Source: Sphagnum compactum (lineage: Eukaryota; Bryophyta; Sphagnopsida; Sphagnales). From it: a stretch of 64,000 nucleotides of DNA. Under the pieces are notes generated by a model. That model ran no database searches. It was given only the letters and a program-made list of their open reading frames with translations, and was not told the origin of the DNA. Shown piece after piece: positions 49,138-62,324 of this stretch; position 1 is the first letter of the stretch; each line of letters begins with the position of its first letter. The position numbers were made by a program, and so were the translations under genes. The stretch spans positions 24,056,001-24,120,000 of the forward strand of contig OZ234494.1 in the NCBI GenBank assembly GCA_965153455.1, written 5' to 3'.

Positions 49138-50169
49138 TGTAAGGTGTATGGTTGGAGTTTCATACATTCACAGAGGTCAGCAGGAGAAAGAATCCCTTCA
49201 CAATTTGTTCTTGAGCTTTCAAGCACTCCAAATCTGCAACCCGGAAATTTGGCCTAGTTGTCAGCATTTGTGATCCAACTGAAAACCCAAAAAAGTCAGC
49301 ATTGTCTGACTTCCTTGCAGATAATGGTCTGTGCAAGTATCAGTTCAGATCTGTGGATCACATATGGTTTCAACTCATAGTCAAGAAGGGACAGGTTTTG
49401 GCCTTCAGGACACCCAGTCTCCTAGGTGTCCGACCTCAAAAGAGAGTGTCATGGGGCGTGTGCATGTTACACCTGTCTCTTACAGGTGTGCAAGCTCAAA
49501 GCTATTAAGGGATTCCCTGAGTTTCTGAAATTTTAGGATATGTTGCTGAAAATGTTATTCTTAATTTCTGCTCCATTTCAATCTGGTTCTTCTCTCTTGT
49601 GTCAGTGTGGAAGTGCAATCTGATGGATGCTTCATCTTGGTTTATCTTGGTGTCTTGTCTCTTCCAATTACAGTAATATGTTGCAGATACAGTATGTCAG
49701 ATAGTTCCAAGGTCCAAGGCCACATTGTTGAATGGTGCAACATGATCACAGTTCCATGGTGGTGGGAGAGTACTACTGGTTTCAAAGTTTTAAAATTGTG
49801 TACTCTTGAATGCAATTTAGTGCTAGCTTCAGCTGGATGACATCCTTTTCAAGGTGAATGTGAGTCTTGGTAAGGTGATAATGGTAAGACCCATGTACGA
49901 GATTGGTAGCATGTATCAAAGTCTTTGATTCCTTGCTTGAGAAAACTTTTGGGTATTACACGTCTTTCAATATTTTGCATGGTTTGTTCATAAACAGAGA
50001 TTGAAGAAGAAGCCAATTTCATTTCCAAGCGCTCATCTGCTAGCTTTGCAGATTAATTTGTTCAAGTGAGCAATTGTTTAGTTTCAAAACTTTTCTTTAG
50101 AATTAACTCCCCAGCTAGAATGAACAACTTTATACTTGTAGCCATTCAAGTTCATTTTCATCCGGTTAT
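49138..50169 (+). other. 3' flank of the BTB gene
   Basis: The sequence retains gene-like base composition to about 49.86 kb, which fits a long 3' untranslated region. No second gene is recognised. Beyond 49.9 kb the sequence becomes AT-richer. Confidence 0.35.
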
Positions 50170-50202
50170 TAGCCTAAGGTGGTCTTCAACCACCTTAGGC
50201 TA
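50170..50202. repeat. Perfect 14-bp hairpin
   Basis: TAGCCTAAGGTGGT (50170-50183) is followed by a 5-base loop CTTCA and the exact reverse complement (50189-50202). It lies about 1 kb past the BTB stop. There is no T run typical of a Pol III terminator, and its role is unknown. Confidence 0.9.
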
Positions 50203-50532
50203 TTATATTAGGTAGCCATTTTTCTCATAGATCGAAGACTCCACTTTTCAATCATCAAAAAATCTCTCAAATGATGAATCTGAAAAGCTTTCCAAATGAT
50301 GCAAACATCATTCAATCTTGGTTGATATTGATGCTTAGTAGTGGTTGATCATCTTTTATGTTTTCATTTGTCCTTTTGGTTGTGTTCTCTTGGAATGAAA
50401 TTTCCCAAGTTTGCCTCCTTAAAAAGTCGATATTCCAATGTTCCTAAAGCTCTAGGAGAGATTCCCTAGTGCATGTGGAAGGCACCTTACATTTATCCAT
50501 CTTAAAAAAAGAGGAGGAATTGAATGCCAACC

Positions 50533-50601
50533 ATTTAGGAGTGGGAGGGACCTAACGTAGGGACCCCTAACTCCTAAGTTAGGTCCCTCCCACTCCTAAA
50601 T
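50533..50601. repeat. Perfect 24-bp inverted repeat
   Basis: Arms 50533-50556 and 50578-50601 are exact reverse complements, separated by 21 bases. Arm 1 contains AGGAGTGGGAGGGACCTAAC. The loop itself includes a partial echo of the arms (GGGACCCCTAACTCCTAAG). A related GGGAGGG/CCCTCCC-based hairpin lies at 59.1-59.2 kb, so this may be a small foldback element family. Confidence 0.92.
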
Positions 50602-53600
50602 TGCTGATGCAAAATCTCTCCTAATCCTATATGCTGGTGATCTTAGGATGCTTAAGCTTATGATAAGGTTCACCTCCTTGTGCTTTATGGTGGGTGAAGA
50701 AGGCCCACAGGTGGGGGAATGGAATAGGTGGCTTCCAGGTTACTTGCTGACTCAGTTTTTGACATACATTGCTTTTTCAAAGTAAGTCCAAAGTGGCGAT
50801 TTTTTTGTATAAAAAACTAAGTTCAATTGGCAAGCACACAAAAAAAAAAAAAACCAGGGCAAAGAATGTTGCTACATTTCTCATGACAAAGTAATAATCT
50901 GACTACACCAAAACACATAAAGTAATATTGAAATTGCATGCCAAGTGAAGACTAATATTTTGAGTAAGACTTGAGCCTTGGTTTGCTATTAGATTTTGCC
51001 CAATGCAACTCAAAATCCCACTCACCACACTCAAATGTTAGTAAAACTCATGATGAAGTAAACATAATCATCATGCATGTTCACATCATGGAAACAAAAA
51101 GACCATGACATAAAAATCCCATGGACATACAAACATAATCATCATGCATGTTCACATCATAGAAACAAAAAGACCATGACATAAAAATCCAGTCGACATA
51201 TGGTTTCAAAGTGGTAGCACCAATCTGCATTTTCTGATCCCTCCAACTTATCATGGCCATGCGATAAGGGAAATTCTCATGAGTAAAAAACTCTTGCACA
51301 AACATGCAAATAATTGTGTCTAAGTGTTGTCTCAACTCATCACATAGTTTGATTTTCATGAATGCAATAATGGAGAAATTGTGTTCATCTTTTACATATT
51401 CAAAAACATTGAAACAACTATCGCAATCAACTTTGTACACTAATTTAGTCATTAAGTTAGCAAGCCATTGTTGTCAATTGTCACTCACAACTTTATCTCT
51501 AGATTGGTATCAAAAGGTTCAAACATGGGCTTGGGTGCTTGTGCCCTCATAATGAGTTTAAATATGAATTGTTACAAGTCTAAGAGATTGGCATTCAAAG
51601 GTTCCACAACATGATCCAATGAGGGTTTTGCCCTATATGATTCACAATAATGTTTATTGATGACACTAAGATGCAAAAAGAAAGGGGAATTAATATCAAG
51701 TTGCATCCAAAATTGTGAATACATAATGCTAAGGGTATTCATCAACTCAAAATTCATAAAGTGTCATGCAAAATGTAAAGATTTTTGCACTAGTGTTGAA
51801 GTTAATAATCTAATCTTGTGTGATTGTGGCAAAATTCTTATCCACAACATCACAAAACATTTGGAAATGCTCACATTGGTGGCAATTGTAAAAATGATCA
51901 AATTCATATCTTCATGGGCTCACATTGAATCTTGACATTTCTCAAGATTTTAAGCCCTCTTGTTTTCATGATCTTAATTATGTTTAATGAATTATAAATG
52001 TCACTTAAAGGAGCTTGAAAAACAACGGCTTCTCTTTTTTAATTAACTCATAGCAAGTTGCAATATTTTTAACTCGACATTAATCTACATAGAGACAAGA
52101 ACAAAAAATTGATTATCACATTCGCACAAAATCAAAATAATAATTGGGACTTGTTGGGATGTATTGTGAAACAATTTTAATATGTCGTGTGCGGTTAAAA
52201 CCTTATGGGCACTAGGTTAGTTTTGAATTTGCCATGGAATAATAAAAATTATTTATAAGAACCAAAACATTACCTCATTATTTCACTCTAAAACACTTTG
52301 CCATGTTTTAGGAATCAAGAGTCAAACATCTTGTTAGCCATTGATAATGCCTTTCATTTTATGCAACATTGTATATGTGCAACTCTTGACAACATATTGC
52401 ACATTCAATTATGCTTACTAGTTGGGATCCACAACTTCCATGTTGTCTTGTTTCCATGTGGCAAGTACCTACAACCTCATTTGCTTTCACATTTATAGGA
52501 TATATATGTTGATTGTGACAAGGCCACAATTATGAACCACACCTTTTCACAAATCTTTGTTTTTTAAACAATGATAAAATTTCTTTTTTTCATATTTGGT
52601 CTACGGTGCATTCATGGAAAAATGTTTGAACCATAGTTTTGCACTCTTCAAACAAGAAGTTACTTCTTTTTCATCATTAAAGTTTTGTCGTCAAGAAAGT
52701 GCTACTAGTAGTTCAAAAAATAACACATGATGACATTAACACTGTGAATAGATTCCTTTAACAAAATTTGTTTATTTCTTGGTATTAACCTTTACAAAAA
52801 GGACTAGTTCCTTGTGTAGAATTAATATGCATACAGGTCAGGTCAAAGACCAATGATGGGCAAATGACAATGCAATTAACAATTGTAGAAGCCCAACCAT
52901 AGAAATTAGTGTTCATCCTTCCAATATCCACAATCAATTTGCACTCATTTGTTTAGGGTCCTTCAATCTCACAAATTAATAATATCCATGTTGTTTTTCA
53001 AATGCATGTTATCATCCCTTTCAACCATTTATTTATGTCAATTCAACAATGTGGTAAATTTAATTAGCAATGATTAAGGCCATCATAACAAGATCCCAAG
53101 TTCCACACAAAGGGAAATTTTTTTTATTTATAGTTTTTACTATTTTTAATGCATGTTGTTGATTCTATATGCTTTCCTTGACCCCTTGATTGATATTTTT
53201 ATAATTTTTAGATTGAAATTATTTCTGTACTTTAAAACAATTTTCACAAATGATGATAGTTTTTTAGATAAGCCCATGTTTGAGAAAAAATAATTTTAGA
53301 ACTTCCTAACTCAATAATCACCATTTCAATAGCCCCATTTTTAATATTCCAAAATTTCAACAATCAAATTTAAACTACAAAGGATAAAATCATGTATTAG
53401 AAAGTTAATAATAACCCATTTTTATGGAAAGTTTATGCTTCATTAGAGGTTTGAAGTTCAATTCCCAACCTTTTCAACAATTCTACATTTAATTTCTTAT
53501 ATTTTTTGACTTTTCTTTCTAAAAATTATTAAACATCCAACCATGATGATAGGTAAGATATTTTAAATGTTCCTATGAAACTAATATTCATAGGTTTGTT

Positions 53601-54551
53601 CCTTAAATTTCATACGCTTGGAGGACCAAGTTTGAAGATCATGGGTCCTCCAAGGTTCACCTCATTAATGATCACAAGGTTTCATAACCAAATAGTTGTC
53701 AAGTTTGACAAACACAACTAAAAGATTGGGCAAGCCACCTCTTGGTTTTTTCAAACCATGTCGCCTTTAAGTTGAAAAACCATGCAATCCTTGGCTTGAA
53801 CAAATCAAGTTGAACAAATTGGGTGATTGTCAAGTTGCACGAACCACGTGGTTGTCAAGGTTCACAAATCATGCAACTACCAAGGTTCTCAAACCAAGCA
53901 TGATGGTCATTGGGTTACATGAACATGGTGACCTTCAAGTCACACAAATTGGGTAACCATTGGGTCACATGAATAGATCACTACTAGGATTCAAAAACTA
54001 AGCAATTGTCAAGTTTGCTAATTTAAATCTTAATTAAACATTAAGTCTTACCTAAATATAATCCTAATTTAAATTTTAAAACATTACACTTATAAGGCAT
54101 TTATAACACAACTATACTTATGAAAAAAAAATTTATCAAAATTTGAAAAATAATGGTACAAAGGACAAGAAAATTCCATATTAACTTAAAAAATTAGTGA
54201 GAATGCCACACATTAATATATGATATAGTGGATGAAAAAACTATTAAAACTAGAAGAGTTTTTCTATTTATAAAAATATCATTTATCCAAGTATGAGGCC
54301 ATCATAAAATGATATAGAAAAGAATGTGAAATGAAATAAAGAATTACACCTTTGTATAATGAAAATGAAATATTTTGCAATGTTCATACTTCAAATTGTT
54401 CAATTTTTTTTGCAATTTTTATATTTGTAACTTAACTGGTTTAGTATTCATAAAAGCAAAGATAGAATACCCAAATCATTGATGGTATGACCACATTGAC
54501 ATTGTGAAAGATGTGCAACTATAGAATGTGGTATATCAAGATGAATACGTA
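50602..54551. other. Gene-free stretch with coding-like debris near 51 kb
   Basis: A 71-bp unit beginning AACATAATCATCATGCATG is duplicated at 51061-51131 and 51132-51202. The minus strand from 51757 to 51081 reads as connected protein-like pieces in shifting frames (for example KLCDELRQHLDTI and FPYRMAMISWRDQKMQIGA), suggestive of a dead transposon or gene, but I cannot name the family. 53.69-54.01 kb is a degenerate array of about 30-bp units rich in TCAAGTTCACAAACCA. No intact gene is seen. Confidence 0.35.
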
Positions 54552-55443
54552 TCATCGTAAAGAAATGGGTTGAGGACAAATAAATGAAAGGATGCTAAGA
54601 TGAGCTAATAACCAAGCCTTTGTTGTCAGACCTACATAGGAGCACATATGTGTTCGCATGACATCCAAAGGAGTGTATGTTAGAAGTGAAATAAATTTCT
54701 GTTCATCTAGTTGGTCCTTCAAAGAAGATTGCATTTGAAGATATGATTGCACCATTAAATTCTTGAAAGGCAAGACATGTGATCAAATGACCTCAAGCAA
54801 CATTGCATGGGTATCTCGTAATGTTACCTTGAAGGGATAAGTACCAGTTTCTAGATGTGCCATCGCATCAAGAAGAATAAGGTGATCATCTGCTAGAAAC
54901 GAAAGACCAATGCTGGAGCGATCAAAGCCCAACATCCTAAAAAGACAGGGGCAACAAGTTGAACCACTAAGGGAAGGCCTAGCCCCCCTAAAAAAGTAGG
55001 AAGAGTGACTTGACAACAAGTCAAATGGCCCATTATGGTGCCAAAGGATCATGAATATAATAGCTTTTCCAACATAACTATGGTATGAACATCAAACCTA
55101 ATGTAATGTTACAAGATACCTGGTGATGGAAATATAATACGTTTGAGGTAGCCTAGCCAGTAGGCATAATAAAACTAAACATCACAAAAGCTACCTCAAG
55201 ATCTACAAGCATAGGAAGGTTAGCGTTCATGTTGAGGTCCACCTGGAGCGCCTTTGATACGAAGGACTCCACAAATGGTACTTGAACATCTAGAATACGA
55301 AAACTAGACTCAAGTGTAAAAAAACTTGGAAGAATGATATAGATTGGTCTCACCCCTATGGAGACCAGACTACACACCTTGTCGACTACATTGAAAGTCC
55401 TAATGCTGTAAACTCCTATAATCACACCTCCTGAACCAAACAC
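54552..55443 (-). pseudogene. Unidentified minus-strand reading frames in series
   Basis: Three minus-strand frames, 55443-55153 (96 codons), 55052-54783 (89) and 54773-54552 (73), follow one another with little gap. Their protein-like composition includes hydrophobic runs such as RPIYIILPSFFTLE and LSFLADDHLILLDAMAHLE. They may be parts of one decayed gene or transposon protein. No motif identifies the family and no splice sites clearly join them. Confidence 0.25.
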
Positions 55444-55489
55444 TTTGTTATTCTAAATGTTTTGATTATTTGGGCAAATTTTCATCCTC

Positions 55490-55668
55490 AACCAAACACT
55501 TTGTTATTCTAAGTGGGGCCCAATGGGTGCCCAAGTGACATAATTTTCTCCCTCATCAACTAACACATTTTAATTCTAAGTGGGCCCATTGGGTGCCCGT
55601 GTGACACAATTTTTTCCTATGACCAAACACTTGCTTTTGCAAGTGAGGCCCAATGGGTGCACAAGAGG
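55490..55668. repeat. Tandem repeat, about 62-65 bp, three diverged copies
   Basis: The phrase CAAACACTTTGTTATTCTAAG, then GTGGGGCCCAATGGGTGCCC and GTGACAYAATTTT, recurs three times with divergence. The third copy is the most altered. No coding function is apparent. Confidence 0.75.
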
Positions 55669-58600
55669 TTAACTTGATGACCACAAAAATGCACAATCCA
55701 TCTTTCGGCCATAATTTATTATTTTTAAAAAGAAGAAAAAGAGAAAAGAAACGCATAACATTTTACACCAAGCATTAGATCATTGGGTACATATGGAATG
55801 CTGGTTGGCTTATTCATCATTCAATACCCAACCCAACCCTTGGTTGTTCTCTTGCCCTGTTTGGTAACCAGCCGTTGCTTGGTTATGGGCATGCTTATCC
55901 TACCAGGACAAGCAAAGATAAACTTAAGAGTGGGCTCACTAGGAGGCTGGCCAAAAAGCACAAGTGTTTGAGAATTGGGATGCACTACCTAAACTCCTTT
56001 TTGTCAGTACTGACAAAAAATTTGCATAGCAAGTCTGAACCGAAAGAAACCGCTGATTGAGGAAGTCTCCACTGAACTAGGGGTGGTGGAGTAATAACTA
56101 ATAACTTGTAAGTAAGTAGGTAGCCTAATGGGGTGTGGTGTATGGTGTGCTAATAAAAACAAACTGCCATTGATGGAAGGAGAGCATACCCAATCACTGG
56201 GGGGAAGCAACAGAAGTGTGTCCAGAGTTAACTAATTTGCAGATTGTGTCATGGATGATGCCCGTAACTTACTGCAAATAAAGCTTAACTTTGCACTAGA
56301 TGTTCATCCCATGGATTCTACTGGTTTGTGCAGCAGAATTAGCACATAAGTCTGAAAGTGCACCGGCTTGAATTCATGAGCCCACCAGCATTAACCTGAT
56401 TATCATCAGGCACGCATCTAATTCTCCGTTGAATTATCTGTGAAGTCGCCCTCTGTTTCACTTGTCTCCTCTCCTTTTGCCCCCTATCTTCTCTATCTTC
56501 TCTTTCAATGGTATCTGCAAAGTAAGGAAACTTTATTGAATCTGGGTATGAAATGCTGAAATTCAGCATTTTAATGCACAAGGTTTGAGAATAATTATAG
56601 TGGTTGTACATGTAGGAGAAGTGAAAATATATGTAGCAACAGTGCAGGCGGCGCTCATGAAAAAGGGAACACAAGATGAAACTCAGTTTACCACCAAAAT
56701 TGGTGGGAAAACTAGTTTGGGTCCCAGTTATGTCCTTTTGTAAAATTATCATTCCCAGTTACACATTTGATGGCCTATTATGCGGAAACTGACAGTTCTC
56801 ACCCCCTAATCGCCTGACTTTACGGATAACTCTAGTATGTAAAATGGATCAGAGTGAGGAAGTCAAGGACTTGTGTAGCACACACTCACACACGCACTAA
56901 TGATGAAGTCTTCTAAACTCTGACTTGATTGGCGGTTTTCAGAGTGTCAAGTACATGACAAATGCACTAAAACAAGCTACACTCTCGGATGAGACCAAGT
57001 CTCCAAAGTCTTGACCACGGTTGGGCAGTTCTTGAGTTTTAGTAAGAACCTTTGGGTTTGGTTTGAAAAAATAAATCAGATTGGTTTCAGTTCTGGTTCC
57101 AATTTATTTATTTATTTAAAATTCTGCTTCTGGTTAGTGGTCCGGCTTTTCAAAAAAAATAAAAATTTGGTTCGGTTTCTGGTTCCGGTTCTAAAAATCA
57201 GACCTGGTTCCACTTTGGTTCTGAAAATCAGACTCAGTTCTATTCCCAATTATGGGTAAACCAGGTTGGGAATGACAATTAACTGCTGATTAACCTCTGG
57301 TTATCCCCCAGGTTATGTTAGTTAGTTTTTTTTTCTTTTTTTTCCAAAAATATCAGTTCTGGTTTTGGTTCTAATTCCACACATAAATGGAATTGGGGTC
57401 CAGTTCTTCAAACAGGCAAAATTTGAATCAATTCCAAAATTTAGACCCAGTTTCAGTTTGGGTTTTATTAATCAGAATTAGAACTGCTGATTCTAACCTT
57501 TGGTTTTTTGTGGTGAAATTTTGCCATTTTGTGAAAAATTGAGGGCTTAGCAACATGGTCTGAAGGAATTTTGGAAACTTTTTTATAAAATTCGCACATT
57601 TTTAGCTGCAGACCTATGAAATAGTCACTTTTTTTTTGGGAAAGATTTGGGCAGATTTCTAGCTTTCTTCCTAAAAAAAAACCATATTTAGATAACAAGT
57701 TGTAATAGGTGGCCACTAAATAGTAGGATTCTTAAAATTTTCTACTTTTTTATTTGTCTTGTAGCCACATTTAACTAAATCCTCTTGTGACTTATAGCCA
57801 TTTTAGGTGCGACACGAAGGTGTAACAATTCCCAACTTGAAAAAAAAACGTGCACATAAAAAAGTTTGTCATTGACTCAACACAAACAATAATGTGGCGG
57901 AACCTGGTCTGTTAGTATGAGGAGGAAGTTGCAAGGTTGAAAATGTGTACACAAGTGTTAGGGTTTGTGCACTTTTCATTAAGATGAGAGAAGTGTGTGT
58001 TAAAAAGCCCCAAATTCCTGTTACAAGCTCCTTGCACTTTGCATATCTTTTGCATGGGTCGTATACAAAAGACATGCTGACCCATGCAAAAGACATGCAA
58101 TATTTAAGAAGCGATAATTTGTTGAGGAAACTCTTCAAAACAACTAAAGGTACCAATTCAAACAATCTCATTGGCCACAATTTTTTTTTTCACACCTAGA
58201 CACAAGCCTATGAGACTATTGCAAGATTTAAGTGTCAATTTAAGAAAGAGAACTCAAAATAATTAGGGTTCTCATCCTAAATATCTCATTGGTCACATAG
58301 ACTTTTTGCACCTATTCACAATCCTATTCCATAGACCTGATATATTTGTGTATACTTTTTACATTAATATTAGTGTAGCACGTGTAGTTGGCCCAAGTGT
58401 GAACTACTTACCCAGCTAATTTTTACTTCCAAAACCAATGTTTTGTAATTTAATTGAATTCCCAAAGAAAAAACTACTCAAATCTCAATATCTCTCGTAC
58501 TTTAGGTCTAAAAATTTCCAAATCACCTTCATCAATAATTTTTAGTTTTGATGTAAATGAATTTTCAGTGAAAAGTATGCTTTATATTCAATAACTTCTC

Positions 58601-58840
58601 TATTGTATGTTAAAACATTATGAAATCAACTCAATCCACTCCCACTCATAGAGTTGTTTTTCAATGGCACCAGGGGTGGGGCAAGTGGTTTGGGAAACTT
58701 CAATGTGACGGAGAAACAAAACAAATAAACTATGTTCCTTCATAGATAGATTATGCCATGAAGGATCACCCAACTCCCACTCGCATGAGGGAAGGCCAAG
58801 GGAGTGATAACTAGAGAATAGTCCCAATTGCAATCACAAA

Positions 58841-58842
<2 letters not shown>
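55669..58842. repeat. Dispersed repeat copies; no gene
   Basis: 56.54-56.71 kb is the inverse of the 29.3-29.54 kb block. 57.0-57.48 kb is dense in GGTTCCGGTTCT-like words, and 57.27-57.42 kb is the inverse of 30.29-30.40 kb. 57.5-57.84 kb holds another copy of the family marked GTAGCCACATTTAACTAAATC. 57905-58330 is related, in inverted orientation, to 60340-60880. Conversely, no frame here resembles a known protein. Confidence 0.5.

Positions 58843-58877
<35 letters not shown>
58843..58877. repeat. (GA)n microsatellite
   Basis: About 17 uninterrupted GA dinucleotides. No gene start is visible on either side, so a leader-type role is not supported. Confidence 0.95.
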
Positions 58878-58878
<1 letters not shown>

Positions 58879-59107
58879 AAATTACAGAATAGGGCTCCAA
58901 ATTGAATGGCCAAAAGAATCCAATCCCTTTCAGCATGAAAATGGGTTAAAATGGACATAAAAATTGAATTCATTTCTCATATGTCTCCAAACTTTGTTCA
59001 AATCCTAACATTGAGGAGAGATCCTCCTCACACTTAAGTAAAGCACTTGGAGAAAATTTGTAGTGTATTTCAAGGGCACCTATCCATGAATTTCCCTCCT
59101 AGAAATT

Positions 59108-59213
59108 GGGAGGGGATATTATGCCTACTCCTCAAGGGTGGGAGGGAAGTTATGCCTACTCATAGGTGTAAGAACTCTCCCACTATTGGGGAGTAGGCAT
59201 AAGAACCCTCCCA
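59108..59213. repeat. Nested imperfect inverted repeats
   Basis: GGGAGGGGATATTATGCC (from 59108) with TACTCC pairs, imperfectly, with GGAGTAGGCATAAGAACCC ending near 59213. The core TTATGCCTACTCC (59119-59131) and GGAGTAGGCATAA (59190-59202) is exact. Inside it GTGGGAG and CTCCCAC form a second stem. It shares the GGGAGGG theme with the 50.5 kb hairpin. Confidence 0.8.
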
Positions 59214-60542
59214 TAGGCCTTTACCCTACACCACAACAATCCATGCTACCACATTTTAATCTAGTTTTCCTTGGATTTTGTCCATCCTATATATCCATGA
59301 ATCATGGGTAAATACACACCAGCCTTGTGGACTAAAGAGCATATACCTCAACCACCCTGCCTTGCTTCACATGGAGTGGGTACTCCCTTCTGCTGGGTGG
59401 CACATGACTCATTCAAGATCCAAAGCTCCCAACACTCTGACTGGTAAAGGCAGGGGGGGTGGGCTGATTCAGTCCCCCCAAAAGCAGTATTGGGAGGCTG
59501 AATCCAAACACTGGGGACCATTCTGCCACTTGTCCTTTTTTATTTGCAACCAATTTCTTACTCTCTTTTTATTTTGGTGAGAGATAGGCTACCCAGCATT
59601 TTTTGAGGGTGAAATTTCGCCACTTTGCAACCCAAAATAAAGCGAGGGGTGTCTCACACAATGTGGCCTTGCCACTTACATTAAAGAATTTTTACTGCAA
59701 AAGAAGAATTATATATGGAAACTCAAATATTTATTGCACCATGCAAAAATATAATCTTCAAAAAAATCCTCTAAAAGAAACCAAAATCCTTCAAGGTATT
59801 ATAACTCTATAGCTAATCTCAAGTTTCAACACAAGCCAAAATATCATCTTTCAAAAAACCTCATATAAAAAAAATAGGCGTAGTAGTACATAGGGCCCAA
59901 AATCCCTTAAGCTACTATACTCCATAATGAATCTAAACACAATATCTTTGCCTTGGCAGGCAAGGCCAATAAAATCCAGTGCCACCCATACAATTTTTTT
60001 ACCAAAGTTGCCAGATTTTGAGGAATTTAACATTTCTGAGATTGCCATATTTTAGACAGTAGGTTGCAGCCAGTTGCCAAAATAGGTGTAGCCGGATTCT
60101 TGAAAAAATCTGATTTCCTCTCTGGCCTGTCGCCAAATTTAGCTAATTCCTCTTGTCGATGATTGCCAGTATCACTACATCACAAAGTTGGAATAATTAA
60201 TTAATTAATTAAAATAAAAACCCCGGACATACCTATGAATTATAAAACTTTCTCAATTCTGCCACCAACCTTTTTAAGGTATTAATGTAGAAATATACAG
60301 TGTATGTGGAATTATGAGTAGGATTGTGCCTCGGGGTGAAAGAAGGTCGGTGGCCATGTGCCTATGTGGCCAATGAGATTGTTAGAATGGGGAAGCCGCG
60401 GATCAGATTCTTTGCTTTTGAGGAGCTCTTGGGTAAATGTGGCACTTAAGTGTTGTAATAGTCTCATAAGCTTGCATCGAAGCGAGTAGACAAAATTGCA
60501 GCCAACAATACTGGTGCTTAAAAGTTGTAATAGTATCTCCAT
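59214..60542. repeat. Dispersed repeat copies; no gene
   Basis: 59640-59970 is the inverse of 30555-30880. 60.0-60.19 kb carries the GTCGCCAAATTTAGCTAATTC family. No coding region is recognised. Confidence 0.5.
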
Positions 60543-60709
60543 AGGGCTCGTGTTTAAGTGGGAAAAAAATAAATTTAGTGACCAATAGGATTGTTCAAAT
60601 TAGTACCTTCAATTACTTTTAAGAGTTAGGGCTTTTGTTTAAGTGGGAAAAAGAAATTAGTGACCAATAAGATTGTTCAAATTGGTGCCTTCAATTATTT
60701 TTAAGAGTT
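60543..60709. repeat. Tandem duplication, 85-bp unit, two copies
   Basis: Copies begin AGGGCTYKTGTTTAAGTGGG at 60543 and 60628 and end TTTTAAGAGTT. They lie within the larger repeat shared in inverted orientation with 57.9-58.3 kb. Confidence 0.85.
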
Positions 60710-61084
60710 GCGAGAGTGAACAAGTACTTATAAAACATTGAGTGTATTTTTGCACGTGGCCCATGCAAAAAAGACATGAAAAATTGCAAGGAGCTCGTCA
60801 ACAAGACTTTGGAGCTTTTAACACATGCTTCTCTGATTGTAGTAGTAGTACTACTACAGAGGGGTGCACAAACCCCTAGCATATCCGGAATACAACAATT
60901 TCAGCTTTGCAACCTCCTTGTCATACCAACAGACATAGTGTTGGTCGAGTTCTAGCACATAATTTGTTGTGTTTGTTTTCTCATGACCAACTCTCTTGTT
61001 TTCTGCAACCTACCTATGTTTTAAAAAGCAAGTGTTTGGTGCGCTACTTATCTACCTTACCTTTTAATACAAACAAAAGGTCCC

Positions 61085-62135
61085 GTAGGGCCGATTTTGC
61101 CAGGCGTAACCTAGTTAAGGTTCACCTTGGCAAGCTTACCCAGCTGAATCAACCCCACAGAGCAACAGAATTACAGGGCAGAATCAGTCCCATAGGGCCC
61201 ATGGCTGACCCTGAGATGCTTATTACCCAGCAGAATCAGCCCCACGACTAGCAACTCCATAAGGCTCAACCCCCCAGAGACTTACCTGGTAGTATCAGCC
61301 CCACAAAACACAAGGGCTCCTCTCACCCTGGCAGACCTACCTGGCAAAATCAGCCCCTCAAGGTCTAAGGTAGGCCATTTCCTTTTCTTTCTTTTTTTCC
61401 TTTTTCTTTTGGGCTTAATGGTGATTTCTTTTTTAAATGGAGAAAAATAAGTTTTAAAAAGGATTTTTAGTTGCCAAATTTTGAAGAATTTTTTTAAATT
61501 TGCGAGATTATTTTTTATGTTCTAGTAGGTATTCAAAAATATTAGAAGGATGCTTATGAATTTTTTTAAAAATATCATAATCTCTTATAGCCAAATCCAG
61601 CCCAAAATCAGCATATGGATGACCACTGATTCAGCTACATCACCCAGAACTGTAATTAAATTAGAAAAAAGAAACGAAAAGACAAGAAAGAACACGGTGA
61701 AGGCCCCCTAAGAGGCTTACCTGGCAGTATCAGCCCCACAAGACACAAGGCTCACCCTGGCAGAATTACCTGGCAGAATCAGCACAAGGCACACCCTGAC
61801 AGGCTTATGTGGCGGAATCAGCCCCGTAGGTCTGCAAAATGGGCCCCACAAGACACAAAGGCTCACCCTGGCAGGCTTACCTGGCAGAATCAGCAGAAGG
61901 CTTACCCTGATAGGCTGATAGGTCTACAGAATCAGCCCCACAAGACACAAAGGCTCACCATGGCAGGCTTATGTGGCAGAATCAGTCCTGTACGTCTGCA
62001 GAATCAGCCCCAGAAGACACTAGGCTCACCCTGGCAGGCTTACGTGGCAGAATCAGCCCTGTAGGTCTGCAGAATCAGCCTTGTAGGTCTCAAGGCCCAC
62101 CCTGACAGGGTCAACTGGCAGAATCAGTGGCCCCG
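61085..62135. repeat. Degenerate minisatellite upstream of the pectate lyase gene
   Basis: Units of roughly 50 bp built from CTGGCAGGCTTACCTGGCAG, AATCAGCCCCACAAGACAC and AAAGGCTCACC occur in two blocks, 61085-61370 and about 61700-62135. They are split by an AT-rich insert (61371-61700) that resembles the dispersed family at 11.7 and 60.1 kb. Unit length is irregular because of internal deletions. The array ends about 190 bp before the pectate lyase start codon, so it may lie in the promoter or leader. Confidence 0.85.
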
Positions 62136-62324
62136 CGCAGGCAGGGACCTGGATTCCCCAGTACAAAGCAAGCAGCTGCTTGCAGTAGTCCGCAGACTTG
62201 TGGATTTCAAGTGTTGCAGCTGCTTAGATTGGAAGCTTTGAACTACAATTAGTTCCTGAGGAGTTGTGTGAGAGAAAATCTTCGTTACCAGAATATTGTT
62301 CATTGGGTTTTTGCTCACACAATC

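Noticed and set aside
61085-62135. Open frames inside the repeat array upstream of the pectate lyase
   Set aside because: The frames arise from the repetitive units and have no family features.
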